Assembly: GCA_010405405.1 (NCBI GenBank)
Contig: MU004236.1
Location: 1,804,070 to 1,868,069 of the forward strand
DNA length: 64,000 bases
Origin: Microthyrium microscopicum
Lineage: Eukaryota; Ascomycota; Dothideomycetes; Microthyriales; Microthyriaceae
Direction of reading: 5' to 3'
The notes below the pieces were generated by a model, which was not told the DNA's origin, did not search any database, and saw only the letters and a program-made list of their open reading frames with translations. The stretch's first letter is position 1. Each line of letters starts with the position of its first letter. Of the stretch, positions 11,888-23,367 are shown in pieces. The position numbers were made by a program, and so were the translations under genes.

Positions 11888-13950
11888 TTATTGTCCATTT
11901 GGTGGTAAGTGTTTTGCTTCTTCAGTATCAAGTCCTGGTCTATTCTCAGTGTTCAGCTTGGTCTTCGCAACGTTCCGGTCTTTGATCCTGTTCACTCCAT
12001 CTTCTGCAATGACGCTGGTTAGTTTAAGAAATCAAGGCCAGAGCTTCGAGGTTGGGCTAACTTACTGATCTGCCCATAGCCATATTCTAACAAAGGTGGT
12101 ATCCAAATGGTCACTGCGACAATCTGTCCAAAGCCCCAGTCCCAAGGATCCATCATGTTCAACGACTTGCTAATTGCAAGAAGTGATAACTGCATGCCCA
12201 TTCCTGCGGTGAGAATCAAAGTCGTAAACCAGAATACAATATTCCAGGGCCTAGGCAGCTCTGCTGCTTTGTTCTCCGTCATTCTCCCTCTGTCATCAGA
12301 GCGGTGACGACCAGCAATGTTTTGTCGTCGACGATTCCAGTGAAACAGCTGCCCTCCGAGAAGGCCCAGCAAGATGATAGTAGATCCGGTCCAAATGATA
12401 GGTGTCAAGACGCGAATTTTGTGTGATGCGTTTTTGACGGGAACGATTCCTGGTGTCGCATTTCCTGGACAAGCTGCCAAAGCTGAATAGAACCCACAAG
12501 CTGGAATGGCGGAGAGCTTATACATGAACTGCTGACTAGAGAATGTTAGTACTCAACCAACAACTATCAAAGCAGTTGCAATGCTGCACTGTTGTAATGG
12601 CAGCTAAGAATTTGGAGACTATGGTTTAGTCTCAACTTACTAAACGGCTCGGTCATCGATGTTGGTCGAGAGTCCGAGAATGTGCGAATATAGCGTCCAA
12701 TATACCACTGAAGATAGGATGTACACGATGATCGTCAGAATCGTAACACCCATCTGAACTTTTCCATAATAAACTAACAGGCAATATGCAAAAACAATCG
12801 GAAGGATGCCGTTTGTCGCCAATGGTGTCAGCATGAATGTGACAAGCATATTCGTTTCGAAGATGCCGTACGCGAAGGAAGCAATCATGAGAGTGCCACT
12901 AAAGTAGCATTGAGCCTTATGGAAATCCAAAAGCATGTCGATCCAAGAGGATTCGTGTTCCCCGAGTTGAACTGGTGCAGAGTCGTCCTTGGCAATTCGC
13001 TTCCTCTTTCTTCTGAAGCGCGTGATCCAGCCAACAATCAAGCCAAACCATAGAATGACCAGGAATATACATTGTAGGATGTACGAGGCAAAGACCTAAG
13101 TCCAATTGTCAGCTCTGATTCTGTTGAAAGCTTGCGATAATCAATGAATAGGCATAATGATGCTGTGTTCCCATCGATAGCGATGTTTGTCAACCATCAC
13201 GCTCTTCTGGGGCGTTTTTGTCTTCCAGCCGTTGACTTTCGAAACCCTTGACTTGATAGAATCGGTAAAGTTCAGAGCATCTGCTTCCATGAAAGCTGGT
13301 GGCTGCCATCACCATTGATGGGACGTCACATTCGAGATGGCCTATGCCGTAAAAACTCAGATCATACTCACTCCAATTCCAAGGACATCGGGATCAGCAT
13401 ATGGCAACGCGGCATATCCACTTCCGCACAGTTGTTGCATACACCGGTTAATTGCTTCCATGTTTGGCGCTGAGCTATTCGTCAATAGCCTGACTGGGGA
13501 GCAGTAGTCATTGTAACAAAGATCAGACCTTCTTGAGTTCCTGCAAGTCGATGATAGGCAGTCCGTCACAGAAGAAGTGATTGTTCGTAAACTGTCCTCA
13601 GTTGGATTAGGGGGAATGTATCGTTTTGTGATGTTGTTGATGTCTGAAGGAAGCGCCCCTTGAGACGAAAGTCTTGCGAGTTTTGGAACATTGACACAAG
13701 TCGCAAAGCGCGAGATCGGGCCATTGCCACTGAGCGACAAGTTGTCGTTTGGGTATGATATGTATATGAGCGATGTGTCCTGACAGTCTTTGATACAGTT
13801 GTCTGAGGGACAACCTTTGGACAGAAGATTGGGCGAGTCCGTAAATATACGGCATGTTTGATTCGAGCCTTGATTATTGGGATAACAACAGGTCAGATTC
13901 CCTGCCAATCCGAAACCCGTACATAAAGCATTATCTGTGTTGTTAGCCAT
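11888..13950 (-). CDS. Cys-rich multi-pass membrane protein, function unknown
   Basis: Four exons: 13950-13372, 13095-12641, 12535-12066 and 12003-11888, summing to 540 codons (539 aa). The first ~190 residues are rich in paired cysteines (TCCYPNNQGSNQTC, CLSSTCRN, CMQQLCGSGY) with several N-x-S/T sites, which suggests an extracellular or lumenal domain. Six or so hydrophobic helices follow, the first being VFASYILQCIFLVILWFGLI and another TGSTIILLGLLGGQLF, with a basic loop RFRRKRKR. The charged tail ends HLPPNGQ. I know this only as an uncharacterised ascomycete membrane-protein type; no transporter or receptor motif was recognised. The final exon was chosen because the alternative read-through past 12066 ends without a charged tail, and the downstream frame stays open with a good acceptor. 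The first intron (276 bp) is unusually long. Confidence 0.75.
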
Positions 13951-14596
13951 TGCTTCAGGAAATTTTCCGTGAATGCTTCAATCTTGTTGACTAGACGATT
14001 TTTCATTCATTGGGGTGTCCCTGTATCGCCATGCCTTGAATAGCGCTGTGTTGAACCTGCGTAGACCTGAGCAAAGAATTGGCTGTGGTGGGAGTGTAAA
14101 ATTGCGCAAAACCAGTGCAATCAGTCTGGGCCCATTGACTTTTGCATTTCTCGCATTTCAAAGCAATAAACAAGAAGATTCAAGAGCTTGTGAGCTCAAA
14201 GGACAGAAGGCAGGCTGAGTGATGTATGTTACTCCGCTGACGTAGTCTGACAGCAAATCCTCTCCATTTGAAGCCGCATGGCATGCATTTCCCGGGGTTT
14301 GAGCCATGGTTTTCTCGTCTTGGGACCTTGCTTAATTCTTCGCTATAAATAAATCCTTGGCCAAAGACAACACAAAAATTAAACCATTGTTTCTACCCTT
14401 CAAGTTCTTGCTAGACCAATGACAGGACCTGAGGATTTGGCCATAACAATTTCAGGACGACGACCTGTCGTATTCCTGCATCACAAATCCCGTGAGCTAG
14501 AAAGCAGGCCAACGTATACTTAAGCTTCCTTTAATTAATGGCACTTACTTACTAGTAAGTCTGTAGGATATTCTGTATTTCGATATCTGACTGGCT
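13951..14596. other. Intergenic region
   Basis: Lies upstream of the membrane-protein gene and downstream of the DUF3669 gene. One 67-codon open frame at 14015-14218 has no recognisable features. Nothing else supported. Confidence 0.45.
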
Positions 14597-15568
14597 CTAT
14601 GATGACGTTGAATTGGCTGAGACTCTGCTGAGCGCCAACTCAATGCATTTCTCTTCCACTAATTGTACCCAGAGAAGAGGAAGCAATGCCTCAGGACCTT
14701 TAACCAAAATCCTTTGGCTAGTTTCGAGGAATCGATTCTTGAACGTCGTCCACAGTTCTTTGCAATAATCTCTGTCTGGACGTGGATAGTAAGGATCGTT
14801 CCCAAGAAAAGCATTCACTGCTTGTTTCACACCATCTTCGTCCATGGACATATCTCTGCACAAATCGAAATCCAAGATCCAAAGGACATGTTTCCCTAGA
14901 ATTTCTGATTCCATAATGGCCACATTGTCGGACTTGCTCGATGATGGGGGAGCAAGCACAAATTCCAGGTCGTTGGCGTCCACATGAGCAATCCAAAACA
15001 GCTGTGCAAGAGTGTCAGCCATGATAGTAGCATAAATTGCGCTATCTAAGTTGAGTTCTTGGATTTGATCGATGTGTAAAGGATAATTGCGTAGGCCGAA
15101 TGCCTTGAGCCGCGACTTCGCCACGAGTTGTCGCTGTTGTCGTCTTCGCCCCAGATATGGCCGGACTATACAGTCTTCATCTGCTTTCGAGGTGTATATG
15201 ACTGCTTTCCCCGTCTCTGGACAAAAAAGGTCGATAAGCTTTTCGCGCACCGGTTTCGAAAATGCTGGTACGCGCTCCGTAATGAGAACGTTACAAGGCT
15301 GGCGACCCTTGGGAAACCTGTGCAGTTGATTGCGCCACCATAATTCATCATCCTGACCAATATATTCATGGCAGTTGGGAACTTGGACAGTAGCCTCAGC
15401 AGGTAGTGTCTCCAACACCTTTTTGTGCATAATGTAGTCGTTATGTAGAGATCTGCCCGGGCCACCATCTTCTCGTTTGAAGCAAAAATTTGCCTCAGAT
15501 GAGGCCCATACCGAGCCGCAGTTGCCTTTGCCAATTTCCCTTAATCGGTCTTTTGCTAGAGGTTCCAT
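14597..15568 (-). CDS. DUF3669-domain protein
   Basis: Single-exon gene of 323 aa. The N-terminus IGKGNCGSVWA followed by CFKREDGGPGRSLHNDY and MHKKV is the start of the fungal DUF3669 region. The central block (LGRRR, then LRNYPLHIDQIQEL) and the C-terminal block (IAHVDANDLEFVLAPP, then WILDFD) are also characteristic. The glycine-rich start and the later DFD recall a degenerate protein-kinase-like fold, but no catalytic HRD or lysine set is convincing. Function is unknown; members are common in filamentous ascomycetes, often in multiple copies. The ATG at 15568 lies ~85 bp downstream of a TATA-like box, which supports the start. Confidence 0.85.
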   Translation of the reverse strand: MEPLAKDRLREIGKGNCGSVWASSEANFCFKREDGGPGRSLHNDYIMHKKVLETLPAEATVQVPNCHEYIGQDDELWWRNQLHRFPKGRQPCNVLITERVPAFSKPVREKLIDLFCPETGKAVIYTSKADEDCIVRPYLGRRRQQRQLVAKSRLKAFGLRNYPLHIDQIQELNLDSAIYATIMADTLAQLFWIAHVDANDLEFVLAPPSSSKSDNVAIMESEILGKHVLWILDFDLCRDMSMDEDGVKQAVNAFLGNDPYYPRPDRDYCKELWTTFKNRFLETSQRILVKGPEALLPLLWVQLVEEKCIELALSRVSANSTSS

Positions 15569-15613
15569 GTATGTTGTATGTATAATGTGGTACTATGTTA
15601 TTTCTGGTTGTTT

Positions 15614-15638
15614 AACAGTTCATTGTTTAAGAACTGTT
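15614..15638. repeat. 8-bp inverted repeat upstream of DUF3669 gene
   Basis: AACAGTTC at 15614-15621 and GAACTGTT at 15631-15638 are perfect inverted copies separated by 9 bp, 46-70 bp upstream of the start codon. This could be a dimeric transcription-factor site or a hairpin in the leader; it may also be chance. Confidence 0.3.
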
Positions 15639-15650
15639 GGGAAAGAAAGC

Positions 15651-15658
15651 TTTATATA
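15651..15658 (-). promoter_or_regulatory. TATA-like box for DUF3669 gene
   Basis: On the minus strand this reads TATATAAA, 83-90 bp upstream of the ATG at 15568, the usual distance for a fungal TATA element plus a short leader. Confidence 0.45.
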
Positions 15659-16327
15659 CCCAACAGAATTGGATATGCGGTGAGTCACTGGCCATTACCA
15701 GTACCAAGGTTGAAAACAGAGCCAGCCAGCTAGCGTACCGCCATATGCTTAGGTACAGATTATGATACATGGCCAGAACATGAAATGAGGAATATAATTA
15801 GTGGCGAGGCCAAAGTCCTTCTGATCGTTCCTTTTTTGGATTCATACATGTCAGCTTTCCTGCGCGTCGATCATCTGGTTTGGAAAACTAACCTGTACAA
15901 AGTAAACCTTTGTTCTGCTCATCAATTCGAGGTATGTATTTCTTGACGTTGTCTTGCTATGAGACTAGTGATAAGTGCAGTCTATTATATCCTTGCCGAT
16001 GATCATTGGAGTTCTCAACCACCAGGTAGAAAAGATCTTGGAGATATACGATAAACGCAAGAAACATTGACATTCAACTCTGAAGATAACTTGCGGAGAA
16101 CGAAGGTGTGGACTACCGTTCTAATGAGATCCAATGTTGCTTTCATTAATTGGTCATGAACGCATCGACAAAACATATGAGTCCTTTCGTCATGAATAAG
16201 TTAGGAATTAAAGTCAAAAGCTTCACCAAAAGTATCTTCGTGATCGCGAAGACGTATTGATAATGAAGTCGTGATAATTTTCCTATTGAAATTGCTTTGA
16301 TATTCATGTCAATTTTACCAAGGCAAT
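15659..16327. other. Intergenic region
   Basis: Upstream flank of DUF3669 and 3' flank of the CFEM-like gene, both on the minus strand. I see no gene here. Confidence 0.5.
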
Positions 16328-17154
16328 TTACGCCATCTCTTGTCTTCGAGGCAATAATTTCTCGTCATTACCGAGCATCTCCACTGGTGATACATCCAGC
16401 TCATGTTGCGGACTAGCGCCGTCCAATTCATGGAGCTCTTCGCCTTGATAATGTCCTGTAACAACCTGCTCCTTCTTGGCCTTTTCAACGTCACGTTCTT
16501 GTGCAACTGCAGGTCCGGCTTCTACGGTACCAGCATTATTTTCCGTCACTGGCTGTTTCCTTCGGCGCATACAGAAAAATAGGGCACCAGCAAGGACTAT
16601 GAGAGCCCCAAGACCTACACCAACACCTAAACCAGCTTTAGCGCCAGTGGAAAGCCCAGAGCTGCTTTTGCGAGCCGCTGAGCTGGTCGCAGACGGTGTT
16701 GAAGAAGGAAGAGCAGTGGTCGAGTTGCAGCTTGAAACGATGGGCAGTAGGTCGGGGATTGAGACATTTGCGCTATAGAAAACTTGTAAGAATCTTTGCC
16801 TATATTGAAATGGAGACTTATCCCACGTTGAACAAAAGTCCAGGTTATATTTCAAGTAGGCTGCAAAGTCATTCGACGAGCACTTCGTCGATGCGCAGCA
16901 CACCGAGTTCTTGACGAAAACAGAACTTTGGCAGGCGCATGCAGTAGGATTGAAAGTGCTACAGTTCGCAACAGTCAGGGCGTTCGCGAGGCATGATGTC
17001 TAAGATCGTGAAAGTTAGCTTCGATCTCGGAGAAAAAGATTGCGGAGGATTTACTGACCCCGCAAGCGGGCAGAACCGTTGATGGCGTCTGGCCGGACAC
17101 CCATTGGGTGAATATCGCGATCTGAAGGATGAGAGCCGCAAAGAATAGTTCCAT
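16328..17154 (-). CDS. CFEM-like type I membrane protein
   Basis: Three exons: 17154-17059, 16999-16827 and 16772-16328, summing to 238 codons (237 aa). The signal peptide is MELFFAALILQIAIFTQWVSG. The mature N-terminal domain has about nine cysteines in CFEM-like spacing: C, TSC, NC, CAC, VCC, KC, FC and SC over ~75 residues. A Ser/Thr/Ala-rich stalk leads to one transmembrane helix (GLGVGVGLGALIVLAGALFF), a stop-transfer CMRRRK and an acidic ~75-residue cytoplasmic tail. CFEM proteins are fungal surface proteins, some involved in heme capture or host interaction. The double-Cys spacing is not a perfect CFEM match, so a related Cys-rich domain is possible. The second intron was placed by frame: reading through 16827 would delay, not stop, the frame, so that junction is less certain. 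Confidence 0.7.
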
Positions 17155-18390
17155 GATGATTAGTCCCCTCCGGGTCCTGAGGTCAAGACAACCTGAAAGT
17201 TAAGATTCACGATAGAGAATGAAATCGGTTGCAATGCAATCGGAAGAACAGAATTGAACGAGTTTGGTGGCTGGCGAGTAGGCCGGACCCGACTGTCTGT
17301 AGGATTGCTTTTAAAGGTTCGTTTACTCTGCATATACATCTGCAGTCTCCAGTTGGATCACATCCGTGATAGGACAAGAACACAAAAATCATGCACACAA
17401 GTTCTGAAAGGCCTTCTAGCGTCGGCCTGTTGCATAACGGAAAGTAAATCTCGGCGATAATGAGGCAGGAGGATTCAAAGCGATGCCAATCTGGGTGAAA
17501 TTTGTAGGTAGAATGTATGCGCAATGGTTTTATGCAGCGCTTACAAAAATGGAGCATGAAGGTGTCGGGAATCATCATGAACCAAGCGTGACGCCGCATC
17601 GTTCTGCAACCGTAGATCAGAAGAAATCGAGTATTGCACAAATGAAGACACCAGTACTCCTCTGCGCAAGATGTAGCATTCAAACTCATCAGTTCAAGCA
17701 CGCTGTGTAGGTAGGTAGGATCAACCGCAGCATCGTAAACAGACGGAACTACAGCGGAACTGAATTTTGGAGTAAAACTATTGGCCCAAGCTGTGGGCTG
17801 TTGGAGTCAGTATTTCATGACGGTTTGGCTTGGAGCGCAAGGGCTTCTATTAAAGAAAGATCGCAAATTCGCAAATTATTCGATGTCTATCAACACGCAG
17901 GTATTGCTACAAGGTCTAGATTTGATGACGGATATTGTTTGACGAGAAGACGCGCGTAGAGATGATACAAAACTCGGTCGGTTGCGCGAGTCAGGTAATG
18001 ATCATGGAGCACTTATATAGCCCCCATTGAAATTGCCCCCCCACGATCATTGATGAATCTAGATTTCTGAGCTTGTGAGCTCTTGATATTTGCAATGTTC
18101 ATGATAGCCAGTCCTTCTCTCTCCCGTCAAATACGGCGGTAAGTAAGTAAAGTACCTAGGCACCTGAGCATATGTCAAAGGCGACGTGGGCTTGCTGTAT
18201 CAAATTGTCTTAACTGTACTGGTTTGGGGAGCGAGTATTGTATAGCCCCTGATCTGCCTGTTTATGCCCCTGCAAGGCTAAACCCATTATCACTTGCACT
18301 CGAGAGATGTTCAAGTGTTCACCAACCCATCCTTTTACCCTGTACCTACACTTCGCAAATTCTTATTGAAAAGACGTCGGTTATCTAGTC
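17155..18390. other. Intergenic region between divergent genes
   Basis: The shared upstream region of the CFEM-like (-) and F-box (+) genes. A 164-codon open frame on the minus strand at 17207-17701 is long for chance, but it is Cys/His/Leu-biased without recognisable motifs. I do not call it a gene. Confidence 0.4.
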
Positions 18391-20532
18391 ATGGCCACCT
18401 CAAATACACTACCTTCTCCTGTACTGAGCTTACCCGATGAGCTGTTGCTCGCAATCTTTGAGGAAGTACGTACCAGTTCTTCGTTCCTATCGTTTCTATC
18501 GTGACTGTCCAGGGACAACATGAGTGAGCCGTTTGATGGAGTTCACATCGATTACGATAGCTGCCATAACACTGCTTAAAAGAGCGACTACTTTGATTAC
18601 CATCATACTCGATCAATCAGTGTCAGTTTTACGACGCTGATGGTAGTTAAAGCAGTCGTTTTCTAAAAAGTGTTATGGCAGCCATTGTCATCGATGGGAA
18701 TACGATTCGAAACGGCTCCTTTTTCTGTCCCCGAAGAGCCAGGAAGGACCAATTCAAGTTTGATTAATACTGACCTCTTCGACTAGCTACAACCTAGTTC
18801 CCTCGAATGCTGCAGTGCAGTCTGCCATCGTTTTTATCGTCTCGCTGTACCCATCATATACAAAGATATTAGACTCTATGTCCATCCAATCAACCACATG
18901 TTTCAGCGATTGACCCGAAATGGCTCCCAATTGCCACGATGGATCGAATCAGCCCAGTTTGATGAGACACTTCCGTCTAATGAAGCCGCGGTAGCCCTCG
19001 TCGCGCTTGTCGAAGCCGCCAAGAGGCTCACAAGAATCAAATATACCGGCGAGTTTCATATGCTACCATCACTGTTGGATACCATATCCAGGCGTCCAGA
19101 GGTGGTACTAGAAGTTCAAGTTCAGCTACGCCCACACAGAGACGATGATGAGCTAGAGTGGATGGATCTGGATGACATGCAAGGCTTTTCCTCCCCGGCC
19201 TTACAAAAACTCGACTTGTTTGTGGCCACTTGGGATCTGGCACCGCACGAGACGATAGTCCGATGTCTCTCACGAACAGTGAAGACATGTCCAAACCTAC
19301 GGAGTCTCAGTTTTGCACCTTATATCTGGCCTCGCAGCCGCAGGATGGGTGGCAACGATTCATTGCTAGACCTGGACATAGCCTCCTCGGACGTCCTCCC
19401 TCAAATCGAAGAATATTCGTATATGCCTCTAAGCTTGGAGACAATTTCAACGTGGGCTTCCGGAGCTGGCTGGCGCTCACTGGCGATTCTTAAGCTTGAT
19501 AATCCAGCCCATTTGGATGCTTTCAGCGGAAGAGTTCCCTCCCTCAACATGCTCGTCATCTCTGGGCGTGATTTCGGCTACCACTATCTCGAAAACATTG
19601 CTCAATTTACTGCACCCATACGGAGACTGCACATCCAGGAACCAGAAAGATTTGATCTTCCGGTACACTTCCTAAGTCAGTTTAGCACCACATTAGAGGA
19701 GCTTGTTGTGCAGCCTCCATCGTGTTTATTTACGCCCACAATGAGCTCCAGGGCGTCTCATGGCATTGATCAGTTACCTCGAGCATGTCCCAAGCTACGG
19801 AAGCTTTACGTTTATCTCCGCGCAGACATAGTTTGGGAACACGCATGTCTAAACGCTATCTCAAAGCTCCAACAGCTTGAACAGGTCATTTTTCTCGTGA
19901 ACACCAAACTTGCAGCGGATCGAGAACCGGGAGAAGAAGTCTCGCTGCGTGCACTTCGGGTTCAAGCTCTTCATTGGCTCTATGTCTTTAAGCTGTTCAA
20001 TCCTAGTAGTCCACTGTCGCTGCTTGGACTGCATGATAAAGACGGATCTCCTACCCTTCAGCAGTCTCGTGAATCGTTCATGGATATAGCCACTGTAACA
20101 GTCGAGGTCCAGGATCTCCTTGAAAACAGCAAGGTCATCCCAAAAGCTGCCGATTCCCTAGCGTCTTTGGATGATTATACCTTTCGAAGCCAGTTGCGGA
20201 AATTGACTATGGCAGAGTGTCGGCCCTTCTTCGTCGAATTTCCTTTCTATACGCGACCAGAATTGATCTTGTTCGCAAGGAAACTAGGAGAAGATTGGGT
20301 TCACGAAGAGCTCGTCCTGGAGGGTCTGATTTCCAGGAACGAATTGACAAGATCTGAACCAAGACCACTCGAGCATCCCATCAGGAACAACGATTCTCGA
20401 ACGAATGCCGAATGGCGGACTACTGTCAAAACTGAGCTTCAGTATCTGAAACGGATAAATGCATACGAGGAGAAGCATGGAAAATATACAACACTATTTG
20501 ACGTTCTGTACCCTTTTGAGGAAATAGCATAG
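18391..20532 (+). CDS. F-box protein
   Basis: Two exons, 18391-18465 and 18787-20532, giving 607 codons (606 aa). The first 25 residues contain the F-box start LSLPDELLLAIFEE. The second exon continues it with LECCSAVCHRFYRLAVPIIY, so the F-box is split by the 321-bp intron. The remaining ~540 residues are leucine-rich with loose repeat character, as in F-box/LRR-like ascomycete proteins. F-box proteins recruit substrates to SCF ubiquitin ligases through Skp1; the substrate here is unknown. The first ATG of the long exon lies within the domain continuation, so the upstream exon is required. The intron contains a long inverted repeat listed separately. Confidence 0.85.
18526..18718. repeat. 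Long imperfect inverted repeat (hairpin) inside the F-box gene intron
   Basis: The left arm at 18526-18605 and the right arm at 18638-18718 are reverse complements over ~80 bp with a handful of mismatches and small gaps (about three quarters identical by eye). Both arms carry the outer block GAGCCGTTT, an inner CATCGAT, a perfect 14-bp block GCTGCCATAACACT and the inner end ACCATCA. The loop is 32 bp. Transcribed as pre-mRNA it would fold into one long stem-loop. It could be a foldback/MITE insertion or an inverted duplication. Confidence 0.85.
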
Positions 20533-21089
20533 ACAATACAACCGCTGGACGAAATACATGGCGTGTCCCACCGACTTCGATGGCTCTCACATAACACGCT
20601 CTGGTATCGAGTATGTTTCGTGCCATATAGAGAGTTCAGCCTAGCATAATTTGACGAGTGCAATAGTAAATACAGCACCTTTTGTTTAGTAGCGTTGGTG
20701 GGAGTAGTGAAGTCGGTTGGGGCACGCCAGTCATTTTGTCCTTCGGTTGACAGCACACGAGAGCAGCATAGCGCAAAGGATCATGTCGTTGAGGGAGAGC
20801 TTCCACATGGCAACACATGAAACACATCGTGGTCGTGTTTTCCACGTCTAGCGCAGAGCTACGGAACAGACCCTTGGATGAGCGGCTGCAACCGAAGTAA
20901 GGCAATGGCGACCGCGGAAATTTCCAACTACCAGCTATCAATCGCAACTCCACGATAGGCAGTTCTCAGTTTCACACAAAACTGCGATGATGGAAAAGCT
21001 TTGCGATGTCTTGACAGCAACCGCAGCGTGTGGAGGTACGTATTTAACTATGCTACCAAGCCTACCTGCAGAACTAGTCTTCCAGACCG
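20533..21089. other. Intergenic region between convergent genes
   Basis: The 3' flanks of the F-box (+) and carboxylesterase (-) genes. Short overlapping open frames on the minus strand have no recognisable features. Confidence 0.5.
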
Positions 21090-23367
21090 CTAAACAGCAT
21101 ATCCCATCTGCGCACTAGCTCCCTGGAAGAAACCCAAGACAAAAGAACATCGACTAAGAGGATTCTTTGTATCCGCAATCAAGCCAAAGCTTGTGTTTCG
21201 CGCTTCAAGCACAGGGAAAGCCAGCTCAGGCAATTGAACCTTCGGCCATTCGATGGTTGCATTCTTGATTCGGTTTGTGTTGGGATCTCCAGTTGTCGCA
21301 TGGCTTACGAGATAACTTTGATATGCCTGCGACATGGGATTTGGAGGAATTCCGTTATAGTACTTGAAGGTTGTTAGCGCCAAATTACGAAAACGTTGTC
21401 CTCGCCAGCAATTTCTTTGAATGATATTTCGCTGAAATGTCAAACAACGACATTTGCCTATTGTACCATCCCAACGGAATGCCGACCGACAACCTCAATG
21501 AAGTTTCGACTGGGGTAGATACTTACAGTAGGGAATACATCACTACCGTGAAGTCCGTCTCCAGTGGAATACTGAATATTCCAACTTTGACCAATATATG
21601 CAACCGAAAGGAAACGAGTATTGCACGTAAATGTGGTATCTTGCAAGAAGATTCTCATCCTGTCAGACTCTGTTTTGTAAGGGCTGCCCGAGGCATTAAC
21701 AGGCGGGTAAACCTGTGCAATTTTCTTAGCCCAGCCATTTTGATCGATGGCAACCTTGGGATACGCCCGTCGTAGCCAGTCGTCAAAACCGGCATCTGTT
21801 GTTACAGTCTGGTCGAAAAAGATCTCGGCTTCGTTCGCCACGTGCGAGGAAATAACGCTCTTGATTCCCTTCCAGTAATTCCCAGATGCATACTCCAGCT
21901 GTGCGAGCTGACGTATGAGTTTTCCATCCGGAGCAGGTCCGAGACGAAAGACACCTCCAGGCGCCGAGGCTTGAACCGCATTGCCAGCCAAAGTAATATT
22001 ATCGGTCGGGACATTTCGTAGACATGCGAGACCTTGGCCGGCACATCCGACATCTTGTTCAATGGTTTTATAGTCTTCAGTGAACTGGCCACGGCTATCC
22101 CACTGTGGGCTGATAGCAGGTGACTGAACTATAGCCTTGTTGAACAAGGGATCTCGCTTTCCGCCTTCGAAAATCATATGGTGGAAGACAGATCCTCCTC
22201 CGGCACTCTCTCCCCAGGCTGACACATCAGTTTTATCGCCTCCGAAGAGTGACGAGTACTTTTGCACCCATTCGAAAACCGCGATCTGATCGTAGAATCC
22301 TGCGTTTGGCTTGCCCTGAGCCTCCACCACTGTTCCCTATGTTTTTTATTAGACAAAAAGACCGAATACCTCGTTGTCATCCTTGGTGGACTTACTGCTA
22401 AAAAGCCGAAGGGACCGAGACGATAATTCCTACGTACAACTTAGCATGAGTTTGACAGTCTTGAACCGGTTTATGGTAGCTAATGCATAGAGCCTTACCC
22501 AGCGACCAGGATTGCATTGCCTATGCCTGTACCATCCGCTGCGTCTTTGTTGCCAATAACGTATGCTCCACCATGAATCGACACGATTATGGGTAATTTG
22601 GAGCTTGGGTTCTTCAAAGCTTTTCCAGGAACGAACAGGTCTAGAACAGTATTAGTTTGTGGCTTCTGTCGAAATAGCTTGCAGGCTGTCTACTCAAGAA
22701 AAGGCAGTCCTCGCTAAATGGTCCAGGCACAAATGCACCTCCTGGAGGCGCTCCTGGAGGAAGTGTTCCCTATTATCAGTTAGCACATGTCTCCCAGTAT
22801 CGATCGAAGCGATGCCGCTGAGGTAATCGAGCATCATCAGATTGAAAACCGCTGGGAAGTTAACGTGAACCCCTCAAAAAGCTTCCGGCGAAGGATATAT
22901 AGAAAGGATGATTATACCGGTGGTAGACCTGGGATCGATGGCGCAGGAATTACTGTTTGTGGGCAGGAGGGCCCATAAGATCCATCACTCAGTGTGCTAT
23001 TATTTTCTGGTGCTTTAGGAAGGGCCCATCGACCGCTTCCCGCTGTTGAGGCTCTGTTAAATCATTTCATTAGCTCCTATATCCATCCGTTCATATGGAC
23101 CTATCACTCTTACCCGTATCGGATATTCCTAAATGTGTAAACCTTTAGAAGTTGTCAGCATTATTATTTTAAAGTATGACTCTATAAAAAACTAACATCC
23201 GTGGCTGGTGTGTAATTGGTTGCTTGATATGATTGGTATGGCAGTTTAAGAATGGGCAATTGGCCTTGCCGCTTTTCGAATTGGAAATCTACCCCAGGTG
23301 CTCCAAGGACAGAAGTGATGGCATATGACGCTAACACAAAGATCTGTGCTGTTCTAGAAGAGTACAT
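21090..23367 (-). CDS. Secreted type B carboxylesterase/lipase
   Basis: Eight exons: 23367-23197, 23142-23114, 23053-22918, 22769-22694, 22640-22499, 22429-22396, 22336-21527 and 21431-21090. They sum to 580 codons (579 aa, normal for the family). A signal peptide (MYSSRTAQIFVLASYAITSVLG) is followed by a KRQ site that could be a Kex2-type cleavage. The alpha/beta-hydrolase blocks are in order: EDCLFL-like CLFLNLF, the oxyanion region IHGGAYV, NYRLGPFGFLA, and the nucleophile elbow GESAGGGS. Candidate acid Glu (VANEAEIFF) and His (GLHGSDVFPT) complete the triad. It hydrolyses carboxylic esters outside the cell; the substrate is not predictable. The very short exons (29, 34 bp) are supported by conserved family blocks. 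The start of the last exon (RNIIQRNCW) is less conserved-looking and may hide a further intron. Confidence 0.88.

Noticed and set aside
17207-17701. 164-codon minus-strand open frame between CFEM-like and F-box genes
   Set aside because: No motif, signal, repeat or balanced composition, and it sits in the shared promoter region.
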